Positions 13,199-13,460 of a stretch of 13,460 nt of DNA are shown one piece after another. A model generated the notes under the pieces. The model was not told the DNA's origin. It saw only the letters and a list, made by a program, of their open reading frames with translations, and made no database searches. Source of the stretch: an uncultured Acetatifactor sp. (GTDB lineage Bacteria; Bacillota; Clostridia; Lachnospirales; Lachnospiraceae); contig CAJTOJ010000055.1 in the NCBI GenBank assembly GCA_910577665.1, positions 1 to 13,460 on the forward strand, written 5' to 3'. A program made the translations under genes and the position numbers. Each line of letters starts with the position of its first letter. Position 1 is the first letter of the stretch.

Positions 13199-13460
13199 TC
13201 ACTCGTTTTTTGAGTGTATCGGCAAACACTCATTTTCTATAATCAAATCACGGCCATCAATATAAACAGATATTGTTCCTCCAGAAATAGTGTAAGCAAC
13301 AGCATTTGCCAAAATATTTGAAATGGCTTTTGAGAACATTTTCGGAGGTAAGCAAACGGAGAGCTGACTTAATAGGGCCATCTTGAAAATCATACCATTT
13401 GCCTGTGCTATCAATTGATACTGCTTACATAGAGGCACTAAAAGTGCAGTAGCATCAAGG
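13199..13460 (-). pseudogene. truncated histidine kinase, C-terminal region
   Basis: The frame enters from the right edge and stops at 13199-13201, so the 5' part lies outside the window. It contains QYQLIAQANGM, then the N box of a histidine kinase ATPase domain, SKAISNILANAVAYT, followed by GGTISVYIDGRDLIIENE. An intact kinase would continue for 50-60 residues with the G1 and G2 boxes and the ATP lid. Here only CLPIHSKNE follows before the stop, so the ATP site is incomplete. A deletion or frameshift next to the secreted-protein gene is the likely cause. The upstream part cannot be judged. A nearby regulator gene outside the window would be expected. Confidence 0.6.

Overview
The window looks like a Clostridia chromosome, most likely Lachnospiraceae. 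This is an inference from Gram-positive ribosome binding sites, a SpoIIQ-like sporulation protein with a sigma-F-type promoter, VanR/VanS-like two-component proteins, and remnants of Clostridia-type mobile elements. No sequence search was possible, so the species is not claimed.

There are three layers. Positions 1 to about 2500 are visibly AT-rich accessory DNA. They hold a gene tail at the left edge, an intact GNAT acetyltransferase, a decayed second GNAT, an internally deleted insertion sequence with terminal repeats and a 7-bp target duplication, and a stand-alone short orotate phosphoribosyltransferase (pyrE) starting 24 bp past that duplication. A broken IS110-family transposase (2500-3045) marks the junction with the GC-richer backbone.

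Positions 3157-11712 are well-kept backbone genes. A ZmaR-type GNAT lies on the minus strand. On the plus strand follow a membrane-anchored degenerate LytM/M23 protein (SpoIIQ-like), an amidohydrolase, D-Ala-D-Ala ligase (ddl), murF, a VanR-like response regulator and a VanS-like histidine kinase. Ddl and MurF catalyse consecutive steps that make UDP-MurNAc-pentapeptide, and the two-component system beside them resembles regulators of cell-wall stress or vancomycin resistance. No vanH or vanX is present, and the ligase keeps the tyrosine expected of a D-Ala-D-Ala enzyme. Two copies of a roughly 27-bp palindromic repeat lie in the intergenic gaps, and 13-bp direct repeats sit in the presumed ddl leader.

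Positions 11789-13460 are remains of mobile or accessory DNA, all on the minus strand. They include the 3' part of a histidine kinase cut off after its N box, a small secreted protein with a strong terminator, a 59-codon ORF whose ribosome binding site sits in a hairpin loop, overlapping alternative hairpins, a 32-codon stub of a conjugative-element sigma-like factor, and a helix-turn-helix gene killed by one stop codon and a deletion. I found no tRNA, rRNA or CRISPR array. The most distinctive unexplained signals are the structured leader DNA at 12300-12570, the repeat array in front of ddl, the sigma-F-type promoter before the catalytically dead LytM protein, and the deleted IS next to pyrE.
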